46,108 bases of DNA from Winogradskyella sp. (GCF_025210595.1 NZ_JAOARH010000020.1:1-46108), one strand, 5' to 3'. Positions 34,481 to 43,717 are shown, numbered from the stretch's first letter. Numbers and translations: made by a program. Notes: a model not told the origin generated them from the letters alone.

Positions 34481-36859
34481 TTAATAGTTATTATTATACC
34501 ATCTAAGCCAACTACATTCTTTTAAAACCTCTTTATAGTAATTGGTTTTTGAATAATTTTCTCTTAGATTTTTAAAGTAGTCTTTGTGATTTTCACAGAG
34601 ATCAAAATCATATGTATTATTAGTATTATTCCAACTTAAATCAAAACAACTAATAGTTTTAGCAAGCATAAATGTAAGTTTTGCTTTTACCTCATTATCA
34701 CCTTTAGAGCTCAAGCCTTCATTAAAATATTGCTCTGCCCAAAGCATAGCATGATCTGGCGCTTCAATATTATTTTCTGAATATGTATCCCACAAATTAT
34801 TTCTACTATCGTTGCTTATATAGTAAAGATTATTTACAAACCAACCGGAAGCACTCATGTTATACCAAGCATTACCCAACATATAATAATATTCTGCAGC
34901 ATTATCTTTATTCTTTTTAGCTAAAGTTTTAAGCTTCATTAGAATTTTTATAAGCTTTATTTTATTGTCATTATAATTTTCTCTAAAAAGCTGTGGGTCT
35001 TCTTTTAGGTTAGGAACCTGATTTAATCCTAATTCTTCGGTATAATCCAGATGAATTTTATCTGAAATACTTTCAAAATCAACATTCATCCATTCTTTTA
35101 TTGAACCTGAAAAAATTTCGGAACGAACTTCCTCTTCCCAAAACTCTGATGGATTTTTAATTGCTTCATATGCTTTTAATGCTTTACTCAATTCATTTTG
35201 ACCTAAATAATACGTGCCTCGTAATTCGTTTACAAAATCAGCTGCGTTAATCTGAATACGATCTAATATAGTTTGCTCAAAAGCATTGTGAATTGGTAAC
35301 TTTAAAAATTTATCAAAACTATTAATAACATTAATATCTAAGAATGGGTATTTAGTTTCTAAGCTATAATTGTAAGCATAACTTTTATTTATGGTGTTCC
35401 AATTAAAAGTTTTATTTGGAGTATAACTGTCATAATCTGTAGCAATAAAAGCACTTAAAATCGGGTTTTCTTGAGAATACAATGCACTAATATGATTAAA
35501 AAACACTGCTACTGTTGGCTTGTAAGAATTAAGCTCTTTATCTTTATCTATTTTGTTAAAAATAGAGTTTATTTGATTAGAATTTGGTGTTTTAATAGCC
35601 ATAACATCTATAGCAAAATGCAATCTTTTTTTATGCGCTTTATTGGTTAACCACTTGCCTGGAGCATTTAATATTACTTTAGCTTCATTATATTTCCCTA
35701 TACTTATTTTGGCAATTGCTTTTAAAAGTAAAAGTGCAGATTTATCTTGTAAATCTTCATTTAAAAGAATGGTGTTTGTTGTTTTTAAAATAGAATTAAC
35801 AACCTCTTTGTTAATGGTTTTGTTGTTATCAAAGTAATAACTATTATATCCATGTTGAAAAATATTAGCCTGAAGCTCATCAATTTGCCTAGCTATTAAT
35901 ACTTTTAAATATGGAGAATTAGGATTAACATTTGCAATATTTTGCATTTCCTTAAGTAAATCTCCTCGACCATAATAGGCCTTAAAAAATGAAAATATTA
36001 TTTTATGAACAGGGCTTTTAAATTGTCTTTTTGTTTCAGTAAACTGTGACCAATCTATATATCGTAAACTTAGTGCACAGCTCTCTCTTCTGTCTGGTAA
36101 TTTGTCAAAAATGTTTATATAATTTTTTGCGGCTATTGTATGCTTTCCTATATTAAAGTAAGCACCTGAAACTTGTTCTAAAGCTCTATAATAAATATAC
36201 TTAGAATTGTTCTTTAACTTTAAATACTTATTAAATACTTCAATAGCTAATGCATTATCTTGCTTATAATGCGCTAGTTTTACAATTTGAAATCCAACAC
36301 GGTTTTTAAAAAACTGATTGGGTGCATCTTTCATTAAAAGAAAAGCTTTTTCTATCCAATAAGATTTATCATTTGAACTATGAACTTCTCCTTGATACCA
36401 TCCTTCAGCATATCCTTTATCACTAGATAGATGCTCTGTACTTTTTGCTAACAATAAATAACGCTTAAAATATGCATACTTTTTTTGGTTTATTTTTTGA
36501 AACAACAGTTTCTCTCTTGTATTAATTGTTTCTTCTCCCTGTATCCACGCTACTGTTTTTTTATAGATAAGCTGTAATATTTCATCTTGAGAAAAACTTC
36601 CTTTAAAATAATTATGCCATTCTTCTATATTACTATCGTAAGCACTGTCTGGAATAAATTCGCAGAACACAACATTAGGGCAGTTTAAAAAAGCCCAATA
36701 TGGTTCATCTACTAAATCGTATTGATTAATTATAGGATAATACACATCTTCCCAAGCAGGATCCCAACCACAAAACGATGGTAATCTATTATTTGCATTA
36801 CTATTTATAACAAATAGCAACCCAAAAAGATTAGTAATAACAATACGTTTTAAGTTCAT
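34481..36859 (-). CDS. Exported helical-repeat protein of unknown function
   Basis: A 792-residue protein with a signal peptide (about 1-22, cleavage near SNA-NN) and no membrane helix. After a Trp/Cys-rich segment (CGWDPAWEDVYYP, FLNCPNVVFCE), most of the chain is alpha-helical with TPR-like stretches, e.g. YYRALEQVSGAYFNIGKHTIAA and ELSKALKAYEAIKNP, and C-terminal AAEYYYMLGNAWYNM. I do not recognise a family. The gene overlaps the preceding lipoprotein gene by 29 bp, so the two are coupled. The proteins are probably a periplasmic or surface pair. Nothing indicates a specific substrate. Confidence 0.65.
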   Translation of the reverse strand: MNLKRIVITNLFGLLFVINSNANNRLPSFCGWDPAWEDVYYPIINQYDLVDEPYWAFLNCPNVVFCEFIPDSAYDSNIEEWHNYFKGSFSQDEILQLIYKKTVAWIQGEETINTREKLLFQKINQKKYAYFKRYLLLAKSTEHLSSDKGYAEGWYQGEVHSSNDKSYWIEKAFLLMKDAPNQFFKNRVGFQIVKLAHYKQDNALAIEVFNKYLKLKNNSKYIYYRALEQVSGAYFNIGKHTIAAKNYINIFDKLPDRRESCALSLRYIDWSQFTETKRQFKSPVHKIIFSFFKAYYGRGDLLKEMQNIANVNPNSPYLKVLIARQIDELQANIFQHGYNSYYFDNNKTINKEVVNSILKTTNTILLNEDLQDKSALLLLKAIAKISIGKYNEAKVILNAPGKWLTNKAHKKRLHFAIDVMAIKTPNSNQINSIFNKIDKDKELNSYKPTVAVFFNHISALYSQENPILSAFIATDYDSYTPNKTFNWNTINKSYAYNYSLETKYPFLDINVINSFDKFLKLPIHNAFEQTILDRIQINAADFVNELRGTYYLGQNELSKALKAYEAIKNPSEFWEEEVRSEIFSGSIKEWMNVDFESISDKIHLDYTEELGLNQVPNLKEDPQLFRENYNDNKIKLIKILMKLKTLAKKNKDNAAEYYYMLGNAWYNMSASGWFVNNLYYISNDSRNNLWDTYSENNIEAPDHAMLWAEQYFNEGLSSKGDNEVKAKLTFMLAKTISCFDLSWNNTNNTYDFDLCENHKDYFKNLRENYSKTNYYKEVLKECSWLRWYNNNY

Positions 36860-37859
36860 TGTTTGAAAATTGTTTTATTAAAGGCGAACTAATATGATAA
36901 AAAATTGTTTCGTAAGGATGCTGTGAAGCCTTTCGAATAATATCTGAAAGAACTTTAAGATCATTTTTAGATACCGTTTCTGTTCTTAATAAATCTGATT
37001 GGTATATAAATGTACCATTAATATAACAATCGTGTTTTGCCTTATAGATGTTTTCTGTATTTGTCTTTTTAAAGTTCACCTTTAAGTCTTCTGAATTATA
37101 CTGGTTTAAAATTGCTACAACTTTACCTCTTCTATATAAAACTGCCCATTCAAATACAGGTAATGCAACGTCATAAGGTAAAGGATAATCACTTAAACGC
37201 TCTAAATATTTTGCAGTAATAGAAGCACTAATAATTGAATTTTCTTCTTCAATATTTTCAATATTTCCTACATTATAAGCCATTAGTACTGCAGAATCTA
37301 CTGGAGGAATACCTGTTTCTTCTCTATATTTTACTTGATGCAAACGTAAAGTTGCAGAAAGCTTATAAGCTTTAAAATATGTTTTTAATTGTTGTAAAAA
37401 ACTGAAATATTTATGCTTTGTGGATCTTGACCAATCGCAATCTATCTGAATTTCGCTACATGAATTACCATTTTTTAAATGAGTCTTTAGCAAACGTTTT
37501 ATTTTATACGAAACCTGTTTGGCTAAATCATTACAAGCAGATTCATCTAAGGTATTAAACACCTCGTTGGTTATAAAAACTACTGGAATTATATCTTTAG
37601 CAACATCATCTATTTTTATTTTAAACTGTGTTGTAGCAATTGGCAAAGCTTTATTTTGCTTAGCATTATAGTAGATATCAAAAAAACGGAGATACAATTT
37701 ATTTGCACCTCCGTTCTTAATTATTAATTTATCTTCTTTAGATAGATTGAAATCTGTTTTCCAATGGTAGAAGCTATATGTTACTACTTTATTGTTTTCA
37801 CAAGAAATCAATCCCAGAAATAGGACAAAAACAAGATGTATACATTTATTTTTAATCAT
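36831..37859 (-). CDS. Lipoprotein with TIM-barrel glycoside-hydrolase-like fold (DUF3142-like)
   Basis: A 342-residue lipoprotein, lipobox LISC, lipidated Cys at 20. The pattern of strands looks like a GH18-type barrel: KLYLRFFDI (55-63), IIPVVFITNEVF (90-101), EIQIDCDWS (136-144) with Asp140 and Asp142 in the position of the barrel's catalytic strand, SATLRLHQV, VLMAYNVGN, and DVALPVFEWAVLYR. This resembles DUF3142-like proteins, whose role is unclear. The frame ends in a Cys/Tyr-rich tail. It is coupled to pgk (8-bp overlap at 37852) and to the 792-residue protein (29-bp overlap). Whether it hydrolyses a glycan is unproven: I cannot identify the usual GH18 DxxDxDxE motif. Confidence 0.6.
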   Translation of the reverse strand: MIKNKCIHLVFVLFLGLISCENNKVVTYSFYHWKTDFNLSKEDKLIIKNGGANKLYLRFFDIYYNAKQNKALPIATTQFKIKIDDVAKDIIPVVFITNEVFNTLDESACNDLAKQVSYKIKRLLKTHLKNGNSCSEIQIDCDWSRSTKHKYFSFLQQLKTYFKAYKLSATLRLHQVKYREETGIPPVDSAVLMAYNVGNIENIEEENSIISASITAKYLERLSDYPLPYDVALPVFEWAVLYRRGKVVAILNQYNSEDLKVNFKKTNTENIYKAKHDCYINGTFIYQSDLLRTETVSKNDLKVLSDIIRKASQHPYETIFYHISSPLIKQFSNNELKTYCYY

Positions 37860-39042
37860 TTATAATAGCCGCAATTCCTGGTAAAGTTTTACCCTCTAGA
37901 CTTTCTAGCATAGCTCCTCCTCCAGTACTTACATAGCTTACTTTATCTTGAAAACCAAATTGTTTCACTGCTGCAACAGAGTCTCCTCCTCCAACAAGTG
38001 AAAATGCACCATTTTTAGTAGCATTGGCTATAGAATTACCCAATTCAATAGTAGCGTTAGCAAAAGATTCTAATTCAAAAACACCTAATGGTCCATTCCA
38101 AAGAATCGTTTTACATGCACTAACCACATCATCAAAATTTGCTACAGATTTTGGTCCACAATCTAATCCTTGCCATCCTTCAGGGATTGCATTAACATCC
38201 ACGATTTGCGTTTCAGCATCATTACTAAATGCATTTGCAGCAACGACATCTACAGGTAAATGTACTTTGACATTTTTAGCTTCAGCTTGTTTTAAAATCT
38301 CTAAAGCCAATTCCATTTTATCATCCTCACAAATAGAGTCACCAATGTTTCCACCTTGTGCTTTGATAAATGTAAAAGTCATTCCTCCACCAACAATTAG
38401 GTGATCGATTTTATCTAAAATGTTCTCGATAATGGTAATTTTTGAAGATACTTTAGCGCCTCCCAAAATAGCTAGAACAGGTTTTTCTCCTGTATTCATC
38501 ACTTTATTAATGCTTTCTATTTCTTTAGCTAATAACGTCCCAAAACACTTGTTATCTTCAAAATATTGCGCTACAACAGTTGTAGATGCATGTGCTCTAT
38601 GCGCAGTACCAAAAGCATCATTAACATAGATATCTCCATGTTTAGATAAGGCTTGAGCAAAAGCTTCATCTCCTTTTTTCTCTTCTTCATGGAAACGTAA
38701 ATTTTCTAACAATAAAATTTGTCCTGCTTCCAAATTAGCAGCAGCTTGTTCTGCTTCTTCTCCAACACAATTAGAAGCAAATTTTACTTCTACACCAATG
38801 ATTTCTTCAACCTTACTAACAATATGTTGTAATGAAAACTCTTCTTGAACACCTTTTGGTCGTCCCAAATGCGACATTAAAATACAGCTTCCTCCATCTT
38901 CCAAAATCTTAATGATTGTAGGCTTTGCAGAAAGAATTCTTGTAGCATCTGTAACTTCAAATTTGTCATTTAAAGGCACATTAAAATCTACTCTAATTAG
39001 TGCTTTTTTGTTTTCGAAATTGAAGTCGTTTAAGGTTTTCAT
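37852..39042 (-). CDS. pgk: Phosphoglycerate kinase
   Basis: Glycolytic and gluconeogenic enzyme, 1,3-bisphosphoglycerate plus ADP giving 3-phosphoglycerate plus ATP, in the cytosol. The 396 residues show the signature RVDFNVPLN (17-25), SHLGRPKG (59-66), NDAFGTAHRAHAS, GGAKVSSKI and the C-terminal GGGDSVAAVKQFG and STGGGAMLE that bind nucleotide and phosphate. Full length. It is the first gene of a three-gene run; a -7 box lies just upstream (39073-39080). Its coupling to two exported proteins of unknown function is odd. Confidence 0.97.
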   Translation of the reverse strand: MKTLNDFNFENKKALIRVDFNVPLNDKFEVTDATRILSAKPTIIKILEDGGSCILMSHLGRPKGVQEEFSLQHIVSKVEEIIGVEVKFASNCVGEEAEQAAANLEAGQILLLENLRFHEEEKKGDEAFAQALSKHGDIYVNDAFGTAHRAHASTTVVAQYFEDNKCFGTLLAKEIESINKVMNTGEKPVLAILGGAKVSSKITIIENILDKIDHLIVGGGMTFTFIKAQGGNIGDSICEDDKMELALEILKQAEAKNVKVHLPVDVVAANAFSNDAETQIVDVNAIPEGWQGLDCGPKSVANFDDVVSACKTILWNGPLGVFELESFANATIELGNSIANATKNGAFSLVGGGDSVAAVKQFGFQDKVSYVSTGGGAMLESLEGKTLPGIAAIIND

Positions 39043-39348
39043 ATCTAGTCTTTATTTTTGAAGATTGAGACACAAAAGTAGTTAATAAAACTAACGGATA
39101 AAAACTGTTTTTTTATGAAGTAATGTTCTAAAATTTTTCACTTTTAAAAAACTCAATTTTATCAAATTTTGTCAATATAAAATCTAATGGTCTTTTTTCA
39201 ATTTTGCAAAAACAACACCCTTTAAAATTTAAAGTTATACATGTGTTTCATTATGATAGAATTAGTAATTTAGCGCAGATTAAAACGTGGAGACGAAGTT
39301 GTAGAGGCTGAGGTAACGTTTTAATAACTGTTTAGTCGTCAAGCACTA
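39043..39348. other. Divergent intergenic region, 306 bp
   Basis: AT-rich spacer between divergent pgk and the AraC-type regulator. It holds the pgk -7 box near its left end. The right end is less AT-rich and purine-rich (about 39288-39318). I find no confident promoter for the regulator: TAATTTAG near 39267 differs by one base from the -7 consensus and has no -33 partner. No small gene or RNA is recognised. Confidence 0.55.
39073..39080 (-). promoter_or_regulatory. Candidate -7 box of the pgk transcript
   Basis: On the minus strand this reads TACTTTTG, a full TANNTTTG match, 30 bp before the pgk ATG, giving a leader of about 25 nt. No TTG -33 box is seen in range. Confidence 0.5.
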
Positions 39349-40428
39349 ATGGCTTTATCTACATTTACGTTTAACCTCTTTAATAGTATAATCCTTGCAG
39401 GTGTTTTGCAGGGATTTATCTTTTCATTGGTTGTTTTAATCAATAAAAGGTATAAAACGACAAGTACAATATTTTTAGTGTGTTTAATTTTAGTATTCTC
39501 ATTAAGTAACCTTCAGTTTTATGTATTGGACATTAATTTGATTGAGACTTATGCACAGTTTTATAAAACAATTTACCTTAATTGGTCTTTGTTAATACCA
39601 ACTTTTCTTTGGTTATATGCGGTTTCATTTATCAAGCCCAATTTTAAGTTTAAGTCCAAGTATCTATTACTTTTTTCTCTTTTTATAGTTAGCAGTGTTG
39701 GCTTAGTAGCGTACAAAATTATGAGCTATACAGGCCAAAGCAATGCAATTATAATTGGTTTTGCGGAGCTTTTAGTTGCTTATGGAGAATATGCTGCCAT
39801 GCTGTTTAATTTAGCTGTTGTTGTCTATGCATATAAAGTTTTAAGCAAAACACAAAACATATATAAAAAGCAGTGGTTACAATATGCTTTAACAGCAATA
39901 ACATTGGCAACAGTCTTATGGTTTGTTTCGGTTGTTTTTGATGAAAATTATTATTTCCTATGGATTTTGGTTTCTGTAATTATTTATTGGTTAGGTCATG
40001 TGGGAATATATAAATATGGCATACTAAAAGAGGCAGATCAAATTCATGTTTTAAAATACCAGTCGGAAAAAAAGGAGTTTAAATCAAAGTCAAAAAACAA
40101 AAAAATCATGGCTTTTGAAGCTCTAGTCAAAGGAGAAAAAAAGTATTTAGATCCATTAGCTAGTCAAAGAAATATTGCTGAAAATTTAGATTTAAGCCCA
40201 GAACACCTTTCTACATTAATTAATCAAGAATTAGGAAAATCATTCAATACCTATATTAACGAATTACGAATAGAGGAAGTAAAAATGATGCTTAAAAACC
40301 CCGAATTTGATAATTATAGTTTAATGGCTATTGGACTAGAATCTGGCTTTAATAGTAAATCGTCTTTCTATGCATCATTTAAAAAACATACAGGACAAAC
40401 ACCTTCGCAATACAAACAATCCCTATAA
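39349..40428 (+). CDS. Membrane-anchored AraC-family transcriptional regulator
   Basis: A 359-residue protein with about seven membrane helices (residues 10-225) followed by a cytoplasmic linker and an AraC-type double helix-turn-helix (about 255-357). Seen in the DNA-binding part: RNIAENLDLSPEHLSTLIN (first HTH), SFNTYINELRIEEVKMML and the family signature IGLESGFNSKSSFYASFKKHTGQTPSQYK. This 7TM-AraC layout is common in Flavobacteriia; the membrane part is thought to sense an envelope or small-molecule signal. The nearest candidate target is the T9SS protein gene 102 bp downstream; this is guesswork. Confidence 0.9.
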   Translation: MALSTFTFNLFNSIILAGVLQGFIFSLVVLINKRYKTTSTIFLVCLILVFSLSNLQFYVLDINLIETYAQFYKTIYLNWSLLIPTFLWLYAVSFIKPNFKFKSKYLLLFSLFIVSSVGLVAYKIMSYTGQSNAIIIGFAELLVAYGEYAAMLFNLAVVVYAYKVLSKTQNIYKKQWLQYALTAITLATVLWFVSVVFDENYYFLWILVSVIIYWLGHVGIYKYGILKEADQIHVLKYQSEKKEFKSKSKNKKIMAFEALVKGEKKYLDPLASQRNIAENLDLSPEHLSTLINQELGKSFNTYINELRIEEVKMMLKNPEFDNYSLMAIGLESGFNSKSSFYASFKKHTGQTPSQYKQSL

Positions 40429-40434
40429 AAAAGA

Positions 40435-40467
40435 GTCTTAAAATTTAAGATGCTTAGTTTTTAAGAC
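40435..40467 (+). terminator. Inverted repeat after the AraC-type gene
   Basis: GTCTTAAAA (40435-40443) pairs with TTTTAAGAC (40459-40467) over a 15-nt loop, 6 bp after the stop codon. No T-run follows, so termination is possible but not certain. Confidence 0.45.
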
Positions 40468-40487
40468 CGTAAAGAATAAGAGGTATA

Positions 40488-40495
40488 TAGTTTTG
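40488..40495 (+). promoter_or_regulatory. Candidate -7 box for the T9SS protein gene
   Basis: TAGTTTTG fits TANNTTTG and lies 35 bp before the ATG. A -33 TTG is not seen in range. Confidence 0.4.
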
Positions 40496-40530
40496 ACAAC
40501 GAATTAAAAATCAAAACTCATATCCAGAAA

Positions 40531-41730
40531 ATGCACATCACTAAAAGCACCTACATTTTAATTGTATTATTTTTTATAAACTATTCTTTTCAAGTTTATG
40601 CTCAAGATTGTTCAGCACTTATACAAGACGCACCTACACATACCATTTATTTCTCAAAAAACAGTTCTGATGGAGAAGTAGGTATATATGGTATGGATAG
40701 CAGTGGCAGTTTATTGGGAGAATGTGGCTTTATGCTTGGTGCTAATAGCTATCCAAGTTTTTCATTTTTTGAGTATGATTTATATGCTGCAGGAACGCAA
40801 GGTTTTACAGTTGGTGTTTTAAATTCAGATAGTTATGGATTAGAATTATTAGACGAAAATATCAGCACACTTGGCACAACATTTTACAGTACTTATGCTA
40901 TTGAGGTATTGGATGGATATATGTTATACAATCAAGGCGGACAGTTGTTTATTCATGATCCATTTGAAGCGGATATTATGCTATCGGATTTCACTTTTGA
41001 TATTAAAGGAATTACAGGCTATGTTTCTGAGACAGATAGTTCGTTAAATATGTTTGTAACCACAGGAGATCATATTTATAAAATATCTTATGACCCAGCA
41101 ATTGGGTTGTCTTCGTTAGCACAAACCTTAGTATATACAGGCACTAATTTGGGTGCAATAGAATGGTTAGATGCAAAACTTTATGTTGTTGAAGATGTTA
41201 TGATGCTAAGACGAATGGAGGATAACGGAAATAACTCAACACTCATTTATTCGCATATAGAAGGTTTGGTGTCAGGTATTTTGGATATAACCGTAAGTAA
41301 GGAAGACGAGGCTGTATTTTTCTCTACGAGAACACAATATACACCTTCTGGATCTACTTGGGATATTTCAATAAAAAAATTAGATGCCTCAGAGAGTGTT
41401 GTTGATATTGTTGCTAAAGATCAAGATAGTCCTAATTACTATTACGAATCTTTTGATGCTATTGAGGTGAATTTGTCAAATCCATCGTCATTGAGTGTTT
41501 CTGAAATACCAAAAATGAATAGCTATACATTGTATCCAAATCCAGCGAAAACTACGTTAAATGTACAAGGAATGCTTAATGATGAGGTCTATAACGTTTA
41601 CACTTTACAAGGACAACTTATAAAGCAAGGAAAAACATTGCATAAGCAGTTAGAGGTTGAAGACTTAAAACCAGGAGTATATTTAATTCAAATAGGAAAA
41701 AAATCAACCTTAAAGTTTGTTAAGCATTAA
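40531..41730 (+). CDS. Secreted protein with type IX sorting domain
   Basis: A 399-residue protein with a Sec signal peptide (1-24, ending VYA-Q) and a C-terminal type A T9SS sorting domain (about 330-399): SYTLYPNPAKTTLNVQG, a LQGQLIKQGK strand and the final DLKPGVYLIQIGKKSTLKFVKH-type end, so it should be exported across the outer membrane and attached to the surface or released. The middle is strand-rich with repeats of the form Y(D/G)LYAAGTQGF and MLYNQGGQLFI, possibly a beta-propeller. No catalytic motif is recognised. Its substrate or ligand is unknown. Confidence 0.88.
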   Translation: MHITKSTYILIVLFFINYSFQVYAQDCSALIQDAPTHTIYFSKNSSDGEVGIYGMDSSGSLLGECGFMLGANSYPSFSFFEYDLYAAGTQGFTVGVLNSDSYGLELLDENISTLGTTFYSTYAIEVLDGYMLYNQGGQLFIHDPFEADIMLSDFTFDIKGITGYVSETDSSLNMFVTTGDHIYKISYDPAIGLSSLAQTLVYTGTNLGAIEWLDAKLYVVEDVMMLRRMEDNGNNSTLIYSHIEGLVSGILDITVSKEDEAVFFSTRTQYTPSGSTWDISIKKLDASESVVDIVAKDQDSPNYYYESFDAIEVNLSNPSSLSVSEIPKMNSYTLYPNPAKTTLNVQGMLNDEVYNVYTLQGQLIKQGKTLHKQLEVEDLKPGVYLIQIGKKSTLKFVKH

Positions 41731-41934
41731 TCCTTTAAACTAAAAAACTTAAGTAACGTGAATTAAATATGAAGTGTTCTAAAAAAGTTATACTATATTT
41801 TTGGGTCTTCTGCAAAATCTAAAAGGTTTTGGCTTTTAAAAATTTCAATAAAACCCCTGTTTTTATTAGCCTTCATACCATAAAATTATCTTCTGAGCTA
41901 AATGAATATTTTCATTTTATAATAAAAAAATACG

Positions 41935-41942
41935 TAGGTTTG
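41935..41942 (+). promoter_or_regulatory. -7 box just before holB
   Basis: TAGGTTTG fits TANNTTTG and ends 4 nt before the ATG, which would leave an almost leaderless mRNA. No -33 TTG is in range. Confidence 0.4.
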
Positions 41943-41946
41943 CTAC

Positions 41947-43104
41947 ATGCTATTCTCTGATATTTTAGGGCAATCCCACATAAAAAATCATCTTACCAAA
42001 AGTGTAGATGAAGGTAGAATTGCTCATGCACAGTTATTTGTTGGACCAGAAGGCTCTGGCACATTACCAATGGCTTTAGCTTATGCTCAGTATCTACTTT
42101 GCAGCAATAAAAATGGTGAAAATAATGGCGGAAACGACGCTTGTAATTTAAAGTTTAAGAATTTTTCGCATCCCGATTTACATTTTGCTTTTCCAGTAAC
42201 TACAAGCGATAAAGTAAAAAGCAAACCTGTTTCTAATTTTTACTTAGAAGAATGGAGACAACTCTTAGAACAACAACCTTATGGTAACTTATTTGATTGG
42301 TACAAATTACTTGGTGTTGACAATAAACAAGGGCAAATTGGTGTTGATGAAGCTCACGAAATTGTAAAATCATTAACATTAAAATCTTATGAAGGTGGTT
42401 ATAAAGTTATGATTATATGGATGGCAGAAAAAATGAATATTGCTGCAGCAAATAAATTGTTGAAACTTATTGAAGAGCCACCAGAAAAAACCATTTTTAT
42501 TTTAATTGCTGAAGACGAAGAGCAAATTATAAACACCATTCGTTCTCGTTGTCAAATCCTTAGTTTTCCACCTTTAGCAGAGGAAGCCATTTCCGAAGCT
42601 TTGATTAAAAATTACCAAGTTGAAAATACAGTTGCCACAAAAATTGCGCATCAAGCCAATGGTAATTACAATAAAGCTTGTGATTTAATTTATCAAGATA
42701 GTGAAGATATTCAGTTTGAAAAGTGGTTTATCCTTTGGGTACGCTCAGCATTTAAAGCTAAAGGCAATAAAAGTGCTATACACGATTTAATTTCCTGGTC
42801 AGAGGAAATAGCGAAAACAGGTCGCGAAACTCAAAAGAAGTTTTTAGCCTTTTGTTTGAACTATTTTAGACAAGCTTTACTTCTAAATTATAGGGCTAAC
42901 GAATTGGTTTATTTAGAACCTAAAGCTGAAAATTTTAAATTAGAAAATTTTGCGCCATTTGTACACGATGCTAATATTCTTGAAATTTCTGATCAATTAC
43001 AAGATGCTATTTATCATATAGAGCGTAATGGCAATTCTAAGATAATTCTTACAGATTTATCAATTAAATTGACTAGATTATTGCATAAAAAAAGCCAAGC
43101 ATAA
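41947..43104 (+). CDS. holB: DNA polymerase III subunit delta' (clamp loader)
   Basis: A 385-residue clamp-loader AAA+ protein. Seen: FSDILGQSHIKNHLTKSVD (3-21), HAQLFVGPEGSGTLPMALAYAQ (27-48), EAHEIVKSLTLKSYEGGYKVMII near 138-160, AANKLLKLIEEPPEKTIFIL near 170-190 and RSRCQILSFPPL near 200. The Walker A Lys is replaced (GPEGSGTL), as expected for delta', which does not bind ATP. The N-terminal Cys cluster is reduced to two Cys residues. It follows a 216-bp spacer with no recognised gene and ends within a hairpin terminator. Confidence 0.93.
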   Translation: MLFSDILGQSHIKNHLTKSVDEGRIAHAQLFVGPEGSGTLPMALAYAQYLLCSNKNGENNGGNDACNLKFKNFSHPDLHFAFPVTTSDKVKSKPVSNFYLEEWRQLLEQQPYGNLFDWYKLLGVDNKQGQIGVDEAHEIVKSLTLKSYEGGYKVMIIWMAEKMNIAAANKLLKLIEEPPEKTIFILIAEDEEQIINTIRSRCQILSFPPLAEEAISEALIKNYQVENTVATKIAHQANGNYNKACDLIYQDSEDIQFEKWFILWVRSAFKAKGNKSAIHDLISWSEEIAKTGRETQKKFLAFCLNYFRQALLLNYRANELVYLEPKAENFKLENFAPFVHDANILEISDQLQDAIYHIERNGNSKIILTDLSIKLTRLLHKKSQA

Positions 43105-43115
43105 GCTCGGCTTTT
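43090..43115. terminator. Terminator hairpin overlapping the holB stop codon
   Basis: AAAAGCCAAGC (43090-43100) and GCTCGGCTTTT (43105-43115) pair with one A-C mismatch; the stop codon lies in the 4-nt loop and a TTTT run follows. It can serve holB, and, read the other way, the OmpH-like gene. Confidence 0.7.
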
Positions 43116-43138
43116 ATATAGTTCTGTATAACTAAGTC

Positions 43139-43717
43139 TTACTCTTTAGTTTCAGGTTTAGCTTCAGATTTTTCTTCTGTAGGTTCAACTGCTTTTTCTT
43201 CAGATTTGCTAGTAAACTCACTATTTAAAGCTTTGGTTACACTTTCTGTAATATCCTTACTATCAATACCATACATTACACTGCCTGCCTGATTTTTACC
43301 AAAAATAAACGTGTAACCGTTTTTCTTACCATAATCTTCAATAAACTTATTTACTTTAGAAATTACAGAATCTATTTCGGTATTAAATTCTTGTTGCATT
43401 ATTTGTTGCTCGTACTGAAATTGTTGCTGGAGCACTTGTTGTTTTTGTCCTAATTCTTGATATTTCTTTTGTTGTGCACTTTTAGACATTTTAGCTGCTG
43501 CCATTTGAAAAGCTTGTGCTTCTATCTGAAAAGCCTGCCCTATACTATCAGTTTTCTTTTTAAAAGCTTCATCTTTTAGTTTGAAACGTTCTTCAATATC
43601 AATTTTCATTTGAAAATCGTTAATCACTTTAGAATTATCTATAAATGCAACTTTATCTTGTTCTTGACAAGAAGATAATAATGCCAAAACGACTAATGCT
43701 CCAATTATTTTTTTCAT
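43139..43717 (-). CDS. OmpH/Skp-like lipoprotein
   Basis: A 192-residue lipoprotein with a coiled-coil OmpH/Skp-like body. ATG at 43717 is chosen because it gives a clean lipoprotein signal, MKKIIGALVVLALLSSC, lipidated Cys at 17; the frame opens 22 codons earlier. The body has the KVAFIDNSKVINDF start of Skp-type chaperones, a long Gln/Lys-rich coiled coil (about 45-130) and the KKNGYTFIFGKNQAGSVMYG end of the family. A charged tail, rich in Lys, Glu and Pro, follows. Skp is normally soluble in the periplasm; lipid anchoring makes this one different. A -7 box lies 25 bp upstream. Confidence 0.85.
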   Translation of the reverse strand: MKKIIGALVVLALLSSCQEQDKVAFIDNSKVINDFQMKIDIEERFKLKDEAFKKKTDSIGQAFQIEAQAFQMAAAKMSKSAQQKKYQELGQKQQVLQQQFQYEQQIMQQEFNTEIDSVISKVNKFIEDYGKKNGYTFIFGKNQAGSVMYGIDSKDITESVTKALNSEFTSKSEEKAVEPTEEKSEAKPETKE

